Shown here in pieces: positions 1 through 9,805 of a stretch of DNA of 36,740 nt. The position numbers and the translations under genes are program-made. The stretch is from Gammaproteobacteria bacterium (GTDB lineage Bacteria > Pseudomonadota > Gammaproteobacteria > Eutrophobiales > Eutrophobiaceae), in the NCBI GenBank assembly GCA_028819495.1, contig JAPPLI010000118.1, forward strand, positions 1 through 36,740. Reading direction: 5' to 3'. The stretch's first letter is position 1. Each line of letters starts with the position of its first letter. Below the pieces are notes generated by a model that was given only the letters and a program-made list of their open reading frames with translations, had not been told where the DNA came from and searched no databases.

Positions 1-81
1 CTCAACCGCTTCCCGACCCGCTGAACATGGCAATATCAGGTTGAAAGAGTACTAGTCAATGCTCACTTTAGGGGAAGTCTT

Positions 82-2427
82 ATGAAGAACTGCACACCGT
101 CAATCGTAACCGGTATTTTCATTGTGACATTAACAGGGCTGTTGCAACCCGTATCCGCCCAGGCCGTCCTGGAGGAAATTATCGTAACCGCTCGCAAGGT
201 CGAAGAGAATATCCAGGATGCCCCAATCACAGTGAACGCTTTTACCGCGGAGCAGATTGAAGAGGCGGGCATCACCCAGACGGCTGATTTCATCCAGCTT
301 ACCCCTAACGTTACCCTGGCGGAATCACAGACTATCGGCACATCGTTCCTCACGGTGCGCGGCCTGAGCCGGGTGCGCAACGGTGAGTTGCCGGTTGCCG
401 TGGTGGTGGACGACGTCCTGGTGGTCAATGCCCGCCAGTTCATCGGCCAGGTGTTCGATACCGAGCAGATAGAAGTGGTCAAAGGCCCGCAGGGTGCGTT
501 GTATGGCCGCAATGCCTCCAACGGCGCCATCATCATCACCACCAAGGCTCCCAGTGACGAACCGGAAGGGCACATCAAGGCAAGTTACGGTGAGGCGGAT
601 GAAGTTGCCATAGAAGGGTCCTTCAGCGGCCCGATTACGGACACGCTTGCGGTGCGCCTGTCCGGACGCATGCTGGAGCGGGACGGCTATTTCACGAACG
701 TCACCCTGGACGATGAAACGGACCCTTACAATGACCGGACCCTGCGCGGGCGCGTGACCTGGACGCCCACCGATAACCTGGATGTGGATCTCAAGGCACA
801 GTATTCCAAGCACAAGGGCAAAGGAATCGGTTTTCACTGGCCCGGCGCGGCAAACTTCGAAGTGTTCGGGTTTTTTGTCGGTACCGCGGCCGAACTGGGC
901 GTAACAACGGATGAAATCAACACCAAGGGGGGCGACCTCACCGGTCTTCCCTACGTCGCAAACAACCCCGACCGCGGCCGGCGCGAGACTGTCGGCTTTT
1001 CCATTAAGCTGAACTATGACCTGGGCTTTGCCGACTTCAAATCCGTGACCACATACGACGAACTGGAAACCTCGTCGGTCGCCGACCAGGGGCCTTACCT
1101 GTCGATCCTGGACGGCACCCAGCATACCTACGTGGACGTGGACGGCTGGAGCCAGGAATTGCGCCTGACTTCGAGGCAGGACAGCCGGCTGCGCTGGCAG
1201 GCGGGCGCCTATTACCTGTCCTGGGACCGCCTGCGCACCACGGTAACGGGCGAGGACAAGGGACTGGGTATCCTGCGGCCCACGACCGTGCCCGCGTTTG
1301 AAGACAGCACCAACCCCAGTGGCGTCGCCCCGGGTGATTTTCTTTCCTTCCTGGAGGACAGCTATGCCTGGGCGGTGTTCGGCAGCATAGACTGGGACGT
1401 GATGGAACGGCTGACCCTGTCCCTGGCGGCCCGTTATGACGAGGAAACCCGGGAACAGAACGTGAACCCCTATAACACCGCGGGGCGGGTATACCGGCAA
1501 GCCGATGAGTCCGGTGTGAACCAGCCTTATGGCGCAGTCGGCTGCGATGCGATCAATTTCTTTACCGGACAGCCGCTCGTAGCCAACCCCATGCCGGCAG
1601 TCAACTGCGGCGCGTATTCAACTTTTGATGAATTGTTGATGTACACACAAAGGTCAACGGAGGTGAATAAGCAAACCTACAGCAAGTTCCAGCCCAAGAT
1701 AACCCTGCGTTATGGGGTGACGGACGATATCAATCTTTATGGAAGCTGGGGTATCGGTTACCGTGCCGGCCAGTTCAATTATCCAGGCATCGGGGTGATC
1801 AGCGCCACGGCCAAGGAGTTCATTGAGCAGGAAGAGAATACCGCCTGGGAACTGGGCGCAAAAATGACTTACGGGCCGTTCAGGCTGAACCTGGCCTATT
1901 TCAATTCCACAGTGGATAACACCCAGTATTTTCCATTTGACGGGCTGGCCTTCGTACAGGTTTTTGAGGACATTGATGAAGGGGAGCTGGACGGTTTTGA
2001 AATAGAAGGAGTCTGGCGGGTGTCGGACAATATTGACGTGTATGCGGCCTACGGCCAGACTGATGGTGAGATCACCGAATATGAGGAAAGACCAGCGACG
2101 GTCGGCAACGATCTGCCGTATATTGCCGAATACACCTTCAATGCCGGGGCGCAGGTAGAATTCAATGTATTTGACGGGGCTGCCTTGTTTGCCAGGGTGG
2201 ATTACGAACGGCGCGGCAAGCAATACTGGACACCGGAGAACACGCATCCAAGATCGCCCCTGGACCTGGTCAACCTGCGCTTCGGGGTAAGAGGTGACAA
2301 GTGGACGCTGGCGACTTATATCAACAACCTCACGGATGAAGAATATAATTCCGAAGTGGTGACGCCGCTGTTCCTGCACCCGGCTCCCCCCAGGATCTGG
2401 CGTGTCGAGTACAGGTACGATTTCTAA
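82..2427 (+). CDS. TonB-dependent outer-membrane receptor (first copy)
   Basis: Encodes a 781-residue outer-membrane active-transport receptor of the TonB-dependent family. The N-terminus is a signal peptide (Lys-2/3 charged start, hydrophobic stretch, then VSAQA at about residues 24-28). A TonB-box-like EEIIVTARK follows at about 31-39, then the plug domain (about 40-165, with the conserved VEVVKGPQGALYGRNASNG type motif seen here as IEVVKGPQGALYGRNASNGA). The rest is a long beta-barrel ending in an aromatic residue (RYDF), as expected for BAM-assembled barrels. The ATG has a GGGGA Shine-Dalgarno about 8 nt upstream. The next gene downstream on the same strand is a HyuA-type hydrolase subunit, so a cyclic amide or ureide is a reasonable guess for the ligand. 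The sequence itself does not identify the ligand. The family call is secure. Confidence 0.95.
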   Translation: MKNCTPSIVTGIFIVTLTGLLQPVSAQAVLEEIIVTARKVEENIQDAPITVNAFTAEQIEEAGITQTADFIQLTPNVTLAESQTIGTSFLTVRGLSRVRNGELPVAVVVDDVLVVNARQFIGQVFDTEQIEVVKGPQGALYGRNASNGAIIITTKAPSDEPEGHIKASYGEADEVAIEGSFSGPITDTLAVRLSGRMLERDGYFTNVTLDDETDPYNDRTLRGRVTWTPTDNLDVDLKAQYSKHKGKGIGFHWPGAANFEVFGFFVGTAAELGVTTDEINTKGGDLTGLPYVANNPDRGRRETVGFSIKLNYDLGFADFKSVTTYDELETSSVADQGPYLSILDGTQHTYVDVDGWSQELRLTSRQDSRLRWQAGAYYLSWDRLRTTVTGEDKGLGILRPTTVPAFEDSTNPSGVAPGDFLSFLEDSYAWAVFGSIDWDVMERLTLSLAARYDEETREQNVNPYNTAGRVYRQADESGVNQPYGAVGCDAINFFTGQPLVANPMPAVNCGAYSTFDELLMYTQRSTEVNKQTYSKFQPKITLRYGVTDDINLYGSWGIGYRAGQFNYPGIGVISATAKEFIEQEENTAWELGAKMTYGPFRLNLAYFNSTVDNTQYFPFDGLAFVQVFEDIDEGELDGFEIEGVWRVSDNIDVYAAYGQTDGEITEYEERPATVGNDLPYIAEYTFNAGAQVEFNVFDGAALFARVDYERRGKQYWTPENTHPRSPLDLVNLRFGVRGDKWTLATYINNLTDEEYNSEVVTPLFLHPAPPRIWRVEYRYDF

Positions 2428-2526
2428 CCCGCATATTTCACCAAGTGATGCGAAGATCGCGCCGGATTTTTTGCGTTGGCGGGCGCTCACGACCGAAAGC
2501 GTATCGGGTTATACGGTTGAGGGAGT

Positions 2527-4662
2527 ATGTGCCCGCTAACGCAAAAAAGACAAGCGAGGGCGCATCAATTGGTGAGATATGCGGGTTATAAGGACAAGTT
2601 CAGGGCAGCCAGTGACGTAGGCGGAACTTTTACCGATCTTGTTTATTACCGGGTTGACACCGGGACAGAAGCCTGTGGGACGGTACAGTCGGTAAAGACG
2701 GATACCACGCCGCCTGATTTTGAGACAGGGGTAATGGCTTCGCTGGAGAAAGCGGGGATCGCTCCTGCCGATCTTGAATTCTTCGCTCACGGTTCCACCC
2801 TGGTCATCAATGCCCTGACTGAAAAGAAAGGCGTCAAGACCGCTCTGATCACTACAAGGGGTTTTCGTGATGTGCTCGAAATCGCCCGCGGCAACCGGCC
2901 GGACCTGTTCAACTTCAACTTCAGGAAACCCAGGCCTTTTGTCGAGCGCTATCTCAGGGCGGAACTCGACGAGCGTGTGAACTACAAGGGAGAGGTACAA
3001 AAAGCGGTATGCCTTGAGCCGTTGCCGGAGTTGCTGGATTTTCTTAAAGCGGAAGGTGTCCAGGCCATAGCCGTCTGTTTTCTTCATTCTTATATCAACC
3101 CTGAAAATGAAATACAGGTCGTAGCCAGGATTAAGGCGCTGTGGCCGGAGGTGTCCGTACTGGCCTCCCACCAGATCAGCCGGGAATGGCGGGAATACGA
3201 ACGAACCAGCACCACGGTGCTGGCCGCTTTTGTCCACCCTGTCGCCAAAAATTATATCGAGTCCCTGGAAAGGCAACTGCATGCAGGCGGGTTCACCGGA
3301 AAGCCTTTCATGATGCAGTCGAACGGGGGCATTACCACGACTGATGCCGCCAAGGCCAATCCGATCTCCATGGTGGAGTCCGGTCCTGCCAGCGGAATTT
3401 TTGCCGCCGCCGGTCTCGGCAGAAATATCGGCGAGAAAAACCTGATTGTGCTGGACATTGGCGGCACAACGGCGAAATGCGCCCTGGTCGAAAATGGCGA
3501 GAGCAGGATCAGTACCGAATACTATATAAACAGAGACCGTAAAAATCCCGGCTATCCTGTCCAGACCCCGGTCTCGGAACTCGTCGAAATAGGCAACGGT
3601 GGCGGTTCCATTGCCTGGATTGACGAAGGCAACAGGCTGCGCGTGGGACCCCAGTCCGCGGGAGCGCTGCCGGGACCGGCTGCTTACGGCAAGGGAGGGA
3701 CAAGGGTAACGACAACCGATGCCAACCTGGTGCTGGGAAGAATTGACCCGGACAGTTTTGTCGGCGGGGCCGTGCGGCCAGACTGGGAGGCGGTGAACGC
3801 CGCCTTCAAACCGTTGCAGGACAGGCTCGGGTTGGCGCGGGAAGAACTCGCCAGGGGCATAGTCAGGGTCGCCAATGCCAACATGACGAACGCTCTCAGG
3901 CTGGTGTCCACCAACAAAGGCTATGATCCCAGGGATTTTACCCTTGTTGCCTTCGGCGGGGGAGGAGCGCTGCATGCGTTGGCCCTGGCGGAAGAATTAC
4001 AGGTGCGCCGGGTCATCGTGCCGGTCAACTCTGCGGTTTTTTCAGCCTGGGGGATGCTGTTGACGGACCTGCGCCGTGATTACCTGCTGACCTGCCCCCT
4101 GGAACTGGAGCCGGGCAACGCGGACAGGCTGGCGAGTGTATTTAATACACTTATCGGCCAGGCGCGCAGGGATTACAGCGACGATAATCCCGGTTCCCAC
4201 GGCCATGAGATTGGTTTCGAATACTATGCAGATATGCGGTACCGCGGCCAGGAACATACTGTCAAAATTCTGTTTCCCTTTGCCGACGGCCGGGCAGACC
4301 TGGCGCTTGCCGCCGAATGGTTCCACGCGGCTCATGAGAAACGCTATACCTACCGTCTCGATACCGATCTCCAGGTCGTAAACCTGCACCTGGTGGCAAA
4401 GGTGGAGGTGGACAAACCCGACCTGCTGGAAAAACCACGAACCGGGATGAGACCGGAAGATGCGGTCAAGCGCGTGCGTAAAGTGGATTTTGATCGAACC
4501 GGCATTCACGATGCCGCCATCTATGACGGGCTGCGACTGGAGCCGGACATGAAATTCAATGGGCCGGCTGTGGTGCAGGAACCGTCCGTCAGCATGGTGA
4601 TCCCGCCGGATTACACGGTTACTGTTGACAGGTTTGGCAATTATCACGCCGAGCGGCGTTGA
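2527..4662 (+). CDS. Hydantoinase/oxoprolinase subunit A (HyuA family), plus-strand copy
   Basis: A 711-residue HyuA-family protein, the ATP-binding subunit of ATP-dependent cyclic-amide hydrolases (N-methylhydantoinase, 5-oxoprolinase, caprolactamase) and of related carboxylases. The first ATPase phosphate motif, DVGGTFTD, is at 30-37. The second, DIGGTTAKC, is near 308-316, followed by GNGGGS and the GALPGPAAYGKGG segment typical of the family. Near-identical blocks such as FRDVLEIARGNRPD are shared with the minus-strand HyuA at 6338-8416. The ATG at 2527 has a GAGGGAG ribosome site, but a GTG at 2572 would give an N-terminus matching the paralogue better, so the start is uncertain. It lies 99 bp after the TonB receptor and converges with hyuB, overlapping its 3' end by 19 bp. 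It has no co-directional HyuB partner. Substrate unknown. Confidence 0.9.
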   Translation: MCPLTQKRQARAHQLVRYAGYKDKFRAASDVGGTFTDLVYYRVDTGTEACGTVQSVKTDTTPPDFETGVMASLEKAGIAPADLEFFAHGSTLVINALTEKKGVKTALITTRGFRDVLEIARGNRPDLFNFNFRKPRPFVERYLRAELDERVNYKGEVQKAVCLEPLPELLDFLKAEGVQAIAVCFLHSYINPENEIQVVARIKALWPEVSVLASHQISREWREYERTSTTVLAAFVHPVAKNYIESLERQLHAGGFTGKPFMMQSNGGITTTDAAKANPISMVESGPASGIFAAAGLGRNIGEKNLIVLDIGGTTAKCALVENGESRISTEYYINRDRKNPGYPVQTPVSELVEIGNGGGSIAWIDEGNRLRVGPQSAGALPGPAAYGKGGTRVTTTDANLVLGRIDPDSFVGGAVRPDWEAVNAAFKPLQDRLGLAREELARGIVRVANANMTNALRLVSTNKGYDPRDFTLVAFGGGGALHALALAEELQVRRVIVPVNSAVFSAWGMLLTDLRRDYLLTCPLELEPGNADRLASVFNTLIGQARRDYSDDNPGSHGHEIGFEYYADMRYRGQEHTVKILFPFADGRADLALAAEWFHAAHEKRYTYRLDTDLQVVNLHLVAKVEVDKPDLLEKPRTGMRPEDAVKRVRKVDFDRTGIHDAAIYDGLRLEPDMKFNGPAVVQEPSVSMVIPPDYTVTVDRFGNYHAERR

Positions 4663-6341
4663 CAATCGTATTGTGTGTCCTTTATTCCGTAGATTTGTTG
4701 TGCCCGTTCGGCGCTGATGTAACTGTTTTTCAAATCTTCGATAATTTTTTGCCGGGGCCGGCGGCGCGGGTTGCCGTATCCGCCGCCGGTAGCGGTGACA
4801 ATCTTGATCACGTCACCGCGGCCGAGGGGTAATGCGGTGCAGGATCGGTATCTTTCTTCCCGGCCGTCCGTGCGCACTACCCTGATGTAATTGGTTGTAC
4901 CGTCAAGGCCGCCGTCCAGTCCCCAGGGACCGTTTTCCGAGCGGACGTAATACACGGTTATCCACCAGTCATCGCGCAGGATGCGATAGTCCAGGTTAAT
5001 CCCCTTGCCGCCGATGAATTCGCCCTCTCCCCCCGGTTCCTCGGTCAGGCAAAAACGATCTACCAGCAGACCGTTTCTCTGTTCCGTAATCTCGACCGGA
5101 CAATTGAACGTATCGCCGTGGTGGCCGGTGTACAGGGCGTTGATGCCATCGCCATCCCGGGATGCGCCCCAGCCGCCCAGTTGAGGTTCGACAATACTGT
5201 GGGGCTTGCCGGTTTCGGGATGGGGACCGCCGATAAAGGTCCCGCAGATGGACGCGTAATGCCCTGCCGGCAGGTAGTCCCCCAGCGCCGGGGCGAGAGC
5301 CTTCCACAACAGGTCGAACAACAGGATGCCGACTTCATAGTAAACGCTCATGGCCGAGGGGTATTGCGCGGCGAACATCGAGCCCTTGTCGACCAGGACC
5401 CGCAGCGGTTTGAAGGTGCCCGCATTGGCAAAGGAGCTCGGACTCGTGACAGCCTTGAAGATCATCTTGGCATCGACAACCGTTGCCTCATAAGAGGTGT
5501 TGAAGGCCGACTTGCTCTGTTCCGGATTGCCTCTCAGGTCAACGATGAATTCATCCTGCTTGATTGTTATGACGACCTTGATTGTGCGGCCGTCATCAAG
5601 CACCTCGCTTGCGGAAAATTCGCCTTTCGGCAATGTTTTCAATACGCGCCGCGAAATCTCCTCACCAAGCGCGATATAGTCATTGATTGCGTGGAGCACC
5701 GTATCCTTGCCGTATTTTCCGACCAGCCCCGAGAACCGTTTTTCCCCGGCGCGCATGGAAGCGACGCCTGCCCAGAAATCGCCCATGGTCGTCTCCGGGA
5801 GCCGGCTGTTCATCCTGATGATATCCAGCACCGCGTGGTTCGGTTCGCCGCCTTCAATGACTTTGACCGTGGGGAGTTGTATCCCCTCCTGGTATATTTC
5901 CACGGCTTCCGGACTGATGCTGCCGGGGAAGGCGCCGCCGATATCCGTCCAGTGTGCCTTGTTGGCAAGCCAGCCGATGATGTCCTCACCCGCAAATACG
6001 GGGAGGATCAGTACCACGTCGTTCAGGTGGCTGACACCCCCATAATGAGGTATGTTGGCGATGAATATATCGCCGTCCCTGATTTCATGGCGGGGACCGA
6101 ATTTTTTGATGACTGTTTTTATGCCGGGCTCAAGCATGCCGATAAAACCGGGTATGCCATTGCCCGAACTTGCAAGGTTTCCCTGCGCGTCGGTCAGGGC
6201 CACGCCGAAATCAAGGACTTCGTAGATTATCGAACTCATTGCGGTCTTGCGCATCGTGACGAACATCTCATCCGTAATGGCTTTCAGGGAACTCTGGATT
6301 ATCTTGATCGTGATTGGATCGTATGTGGTTGTTTTTGTCAT
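4644..6341 (-). CDS. Hydantoinase/oxoprolinase subunit B (HyuB family)
   Basis: A 565-residue HyuB-family protein, the partner subunit that with HyuA opens cyclic amides at the cost of ATP. It shows the N-terminal block DPITIKIIQSSLKAITDEM, an IPHYGGVSHLNDVV segment (the family's NDPYxGGTHLxD region) and a glycine-rich C-terminal TGGGYGNPRRR, which is diagnostic of HyuB. I start it at the ATG at 6341 rather than the upstream in-frame ATG at 6392. That ATG overlaps the stop of hyuA as ATGA (4 bp), a classic translational coupling, and the extra 17 residues do not resemble the family. The stop codon lies inside the 3' end of the convergent plus-strand hyuA. It is the only HyuB in the window although there are two HyuA paralogues. 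Confidence 0.92.
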   Translation of the reverse strand: MTKTTTYDPITIKIIQSSLKAITDEMFVTMRKTAMSSIIYEVLDFGVALTDAQGNLASSGNGIPGFIGMLEPGIKTVIKKFGPRHEIRDGDIFIANIPHYGGVSHLNDVVLILPVFAGEDIIGWLANKAHWTDIGGAFPGSISPEAVEIYQEGIQLPTVKVIEGGEPNHAVLDIIRMNSRLPETTMGDFWAGVASMRAGEKRFSGLVGKYGKDTVLHAINDYIALGEEISRRVLKTLPKGEFSASEVLDDGRTIKVVITIKQDEFIVDLRGNPEQSKSAFNTSYEATVVDAKMIFKAVTSPSSFANAGTFKPLRVLVDKGSMFAAQYPSAMSVYYEVGILLFDLLWKALAPALGDYLPAGHYASICGTFIGGPHPETGKPHSIVEPQLGGWGASRDGDGINALYTGHHGDTFNCPVEITEQRNGLLVDRFCLTEEPGGEGEFIGGKGINLDYRILRDDWWITVYYVRSENGPWGLDGGLDGTTNYIRVVRTDGREERYRSCTALPLGRGDVIKIVTATGGGYGNPRRRPRQKIIEDLKNSYISAERAQQIYGIKDTQYDCQRRSA

Positions 6342-8416
6342 GGCGCAGCCTGTTGAATGGTGATGTGCAGGTTGCCGTACTCGTCCGTGCACGCGGCCTG
6401 GCCCGGAAACAGCACTGTTGTGCTGCCGGCCTCTTCGACGATGGCCGGGCCGCTGAATTCGGCCCCGGCAGGTAATTTTATCCTGTCAAATATTGTTGCC
6501 TCACACATGCCGTGTTCGTCAAAATCCACGATGCGCATGCCCTTGACGGCAGAGGCAATATCTCCACAAGCGGATATCCTCGCAAGCCGGGGGCGGTCAA
6601 CGGCCGCACAGGCGATGAGGTTGTAGCTCACGATCTCTACCTTGTTATCCAACCGGTAGGTATATTCACGTTCATAGGCGTCTCTGAAACGGCCGATCAA
6701 TTCCCTGATCCCCACCGGACCTGTGCGCCCGGGCGGCAGGCGAACGCTGATGGTGTGCTCCTGGCCTTCATACCGCATATCGGCCAGGCGTTCAAAATAG
6801 ATGGAATCGGCTTCAATGCCCTCTTCCAGGTAAGCCGAGCAGGCCTGGGTTTCCATGTCACTGACGGTCTCCGCTATTTCATCGGCCTTTGTTTCATCAA
6901 GTAAAAGCGGCCTGGTGCGAACATAATCGCGACGCAGGTCAGACATCAGCATGCCCCAGGCGGAGAACACCGCGCAATGTGCCGGTACCACGACTTTCGG
7001 CACGTTCAGTTCAGCCGCCAGCGCGCCGGCATGCATGGCGCCGCCTCCGCCGAAGGCGACCATGGTGAAATCCCTGGGGTCATACCCCCTGTTAATGGAA
7101 ACCAGCTTCAGTGCATTGACCATATTGTGGTTGGCAATACGGATCATCCCGCGCGCCGCTTCCTCCGGCTCCATCCCTGTTTGAGCGCCGAGACGGGCCA
7201 GCGCCGCGCGTACTGCGCCTGAATCAGGTTCCATGCTTCCCCCGATGAAGTAGTGGGGATTGATGCGCTCCAACAGCAGGTTGGCATCCGTCGTGGTCGG
7301 CTCCGTGCCGCCACGGTTATAGGCTACCGGTCCCGGCAGGGCTCCCGCGCTCCGGGGCCCGACGTGCGTCCTGCCGTGTTCATCAACCCAGCCGATAGAA
7401 CCGCCGCCGTTACCGATCTCAACGATATCGACGACCGGGGTCATGATGGGATAGCCGCTGGAAAAATCGCTTCGCTCCACCACGTAACGGTTCGTTGTGG
7501 AGACCCTGCCGTGGTCGAGCAGAGAGCATTTGGCGGTGGTGCCGCCGACGTCGAAAGCGATGATATTTTCAATGCCGAGCAGTTTGCCCAGGGAAGCAGC
7601 GCCCAGCACGCCGCTTGCCGGCCCTGATTCCACGATTGTTACAGGTGTTTCCCTCACTGAAGCGGCCGTATCGATGCCTCCGTTCGACCGCATGACGTAA
7701 AATGATCCTGAGAACCCCCTTGTTTTCAGGGCATTTTCCATGTCCGCCAGGTACTTCCCTGCGCTGGGCTGTACATACGCGCACAGGACGGTCGTATTGC
7801 TGCGCTCATACTCGCGCCACTCCTGTGACAACTGGTGTGAAGCGACACACGCAACTTCCGGCCACAGCTCCCGCACCTTCTCCTGAACTTTTTTTTCGTG
7901 GTCGGGATTGGCGTATGAATGGAGCAGGCAAATCGCTACGGCTTCAACGCCTTCCGTCTTGAAATCTTCAATGACAGGCGGCAAATCCTCAAGTCTGAGT
8001 TCAGCAAGCACCTCGCCCTTGCAGGACATGCGCTCCCTTACCTCGCGCCGCAGGTAACGGGGGACAAACGGCTCAGGTTTGCGGTAGCGCAGGTTGAAGA
8101 AATCCGGACGGTTACCGCGGGCGATTTCCAGTACGTCACGAAACCCGTACGTGGTTATCAGTCCGGTCCTGGCGCCCTTGCGTTCCGTCAGCGCGTTGAT
8201 GACCACGGTGGTGCCATGGGCAAAGAACTCGATGCCGGCATAGTCCAGGCCGGCCTTCTCAAGCGTATCCAGGACGCCTTTTTCAAAATCCGGGGGAGTG
8301 GTATGCGCCTTTTCTGCCCTGAACAACTGCATGGCGCCGGACTCCTCATCAATTTCATAGTAGACGAGGTCGGTAAAGGTGCCCCCCACGTCCGTGGCTG
8401 CCCTGATTCTCTTCAC
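6338..8416 (-). CDS. Hydantoinase/oxoprolinase subunit A (HyuA family), operon copy
   Basis: A 692-residue HyuA-family ATPase subunit, first gene of a two-gene minus-strand operon with hyuB. It has DVGGTFTD at 9-16, DVGGTTAKC at 289-297, and GNGGGSIGW plus SAGALPGPVAY in the middle. It aligns end to end with the plus-strand HyuA at 2527-4662, sharing many long identical blocks, so the two are clear paralogues. The ATG at 8416 starts only eight residues before the first ATP motif, which is normal for the family. A good sigma70-type promoter lies at 8468-8495. The divergent neighbour is an NCS1 permease, a family that imports nucleobases, hydantoins and allantoin. This favours a ring-opening amidohydrolase role over a carboxylase role, but that is inference. 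Confidence 0.93.
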   Translation of the reverse strand: MKRIRAATDVGGTFTDLVYYEIDEESGAMQLFRAEKAHTTPPDFEKGVLDTLEKAGLDYAGIEFFAHGTTVVINALTERKGARTGLITTYGFRDVLEIARGNRPDFFNLRYRKPEPFVPRYLRREVRERMSCKGEVLAELRLEDLPPVIEDFKTEGVEAVAICLLHSYANPDHEKKVQEKVRELWPEVACVASHQLSQEWREYERSNTTVLCAYVQPSAGKYLADMENALKTRGFSGSFYVMRSNGGIDTAASVRETPVTIVESGPASGVLGAASLGKLLGIENIIAFDVGGTTAKCSLLDHGRVSTTNRYVVERSDFSSGYPIMTPVVDIVEIGNGGGSIGWVDEHGRTHVGPRSAGALPGPVAYNRGGTEPTTTDANLLLERINPHYFIGGSMEPDSGAVRAALARLGAQTGMEPEEAARGMIRIANHNMVNALKLVSINRGYDPRDFTMVAFGGGGAMHAGALAAELNVPKVVVPAHCAVFSAWGMLMSDLRRDYVRTRPLLLDETKADEIAETVSDMETQACSAYLEEGIEADSIYFERLADMRYEGQEHTISVRLPPGRTGPVGIRELIGRFRDAYEREYTYRLDNKVEIVSYNLIACAAVDRPRLARISACGDIASAVKGMRIVDFDEHGMCEATIFDRIKLPAGAEFSGPAIVEEAGSTTVLFPGQAACTDEYGNLHITIQQAAP

Positions 8417-8467
8417 GGTGTCAAACCTGTTTTCGCGTTCATCTTTTCAGACCTGAAGTGACCCGTG

Positions 8468-8495
8468 ATTATTGGTCAGCGATGATCTTTGTCAA
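8468..8495 (-). promoter_or_regulatory. Sigma70-type promoter of the hyuA-hyuB operon
   Basis: Read on the minus strand there is a perfect -35 TTGACA (8490-8495), a 16-bp spacer and a -10 AATAAT (8468-8473, five of six matches). Transcription would begin near 8461, leaving a leader of about 45 nt before the hyuA ATG at 8416. The region is shared with the divergent permease gene, whose own promoter I could not place convincingly. Confidence 0.55.
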
Positions 8496-8548
8496 GCCAC
8501 TCGTTAGGGTAGCTTGTCCCGCCTGCCGCTGCCTGCACATACTATGAT

Positions 8549-9805
8549 ATGGATGACTATTCACGAGAACGGGTACCCGGCGACAAGACCTACAGCGGTA
8601 TTCATATAGGCATGATTATTGTCGGCGGAGTTATCGGCATACCCGGATTTTTACAGGCTGCCAAGGTCGGCGGCAGCCTGGGACTGGAAAAAGCCGCCAT
8701 CGCATTCCTGGCCGGGTGTTTCATCCTGGGGAGCCTCGGCGCTTTGACGAGTTACGCCGGCACCAGGACAAGGTATTCCACCTATATGCTTACCGGATTT
8801 GCGTTCGGCAGGTCGGGCGGCAAGATCGTAAACTTCATTATCGCACTGACCCTGGTCGGCTGGTACGGAGTCATCATCAATGTGTTCGCGTCTGCGGCCG
8901 ACCTTGTCGTACAGAGCGTGTACGGACCGGGAATCCCCGTGTGGGCGTATATTGTCGCAGGCTCCTGTCTGATGACCGGCGTCACCCTTTCCGGATTTAA
9001 AGGCATCGACAAGCTCGCATTGTGTCTGGTGCCGGTGATGCTGGTCTTCCTGTCTTATGCGGCCTGGCTATCCTGGGATGATATCCCTTCATGGAACCGG
9101 GGCAGTCCCGGCGCGCAACCGCTGAGTTATTCCACTGCGATCTCGTCCGTCGTTGGCGGGTACATCGTCGGCGTGGTTATTCAGCCTGACTACAGCCGTT
9201 TTGCAAAGAATGTACGGCACGCGATGTGGGCGGTCTTCATCGCCCTGTGGGTAGTGCAAGCGCTGGTTTTTTTCCTGGCGGCCATACCCAGCGTCGCCAC
9301 GGGAGTGTCGAACCTGATCAGGATCATGGTCATGCTGGGGATCGGTGTTCCTGCTTTTTTCCTGCTGTTGCTCAGCTCATGGTGCAGCAATGTGCTGTGC
9401 CTGTATTCATCGGGCCTGTCAATGTCGACCATATTCATGCGTGCGCGCCTGTGGCAGATCATCCTGGCCATAGGCGTGGCGGGCACTGCGCTTGCATTCG
9501 TGTATTCCGATGACTACCTGATACCTTTCCTGGTGCTGCTCGGCGTGACTGTGCCGCCGATTGCCAGTATCTATGTTCTGGATGTTGTTCTTATCCGGCG
9601 CCAGGAGGATGGACTGGATATGGCTGCGGCAAAATCCGGCATCAATGTAAATGCGTTTATCGCCTGGGGTATAGCGGTGCTGGTCGGCTACCTGGCGGAA
9701 GCTGAACGGTTTTCCATTTCCGGTATAGCAAGCCTGGATTCAATCCTGACGGCAACAGTCATCTATTATGGTATGACTGTTTTACCTGCCAGGGGACGGG
9801 TTTAA
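8549..9805 (+). CDS. NCS1-family permease (cytosine/hydantoin/allantoin type)
   Basis: A 418-residue, very hydrophobic inner-membrane protein of the nucleobase:cation symporter-1 family, closest in feel to cytosine permease CodB. Family marks are the N-terminal amphipathic start, GVIGIPGFLQAAKVG in the first helix, the TRTRYSTYMLTGFAFGRSGG loop (the R...FG..G signature), and IQPDYSRFAKN in the middle, which is the conserved DYSR/DISR motif after helix 6. About ten to twelve membrane helices can be counted. It is transcribed divergently from hyuA-hyuB and probably imports the substrate those enzymes open. The gene ends 15 bp before the convergent MalT-like regulator. The N-terminus is short for the family but plausible. 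Substrate not determinable from sequence. Confidence 0.88.
   Translation: MDDYSRERVPGDKTYSGIHIGMIIVGGVIGIPGFLQAAKVGGSLGLEKAAIAFLAGCFILGSLGALTSYAGTRTRYSTYMLTGFAFGRSGGKIVNFIIALTLVGWYGVIINVFASAADLVVQSVYGPGIPVWAYIVAGSCLMTGVTLSGFKGIDKLALCLVPVMLVFLSYAAWLSWDDIPSWNRGSPGAQPLSYSTAISSVVGGYIVGVVIQPDYSRFAKNVRHAMWAVFIALWVVQALVFFLAAIPSVATGVSNLIRIMVMLGIGVPAFFLLLLSSWCSNVLCLYSSGLSMSTIFMRARLWQIILAIGVAGTALAFVYSDDYLIPFLVLLGVTVPPIASIYVLDVVLIRRQEDGLDMAAAKSGINVNAFIAWGIAVLVGYLAEAERFSISGIASLDSILTATVIYYGMTVLPARGRV

Noticed and set aside
325..1500. Long minus-strand ORF opposite the first TonB receptor
   Set aside because: No recognisable domain, low-complexity His/Gly/Arg-rich translation, and it lies wholly antisense to a secure gene; a GC-driven shadow.
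5118..6356. 412-codon plus-strand ORF opposite hyuB
   Set aside because: Antisense to a clear HyuB gene, no motif, no ribosome site; shadow of codon bias.
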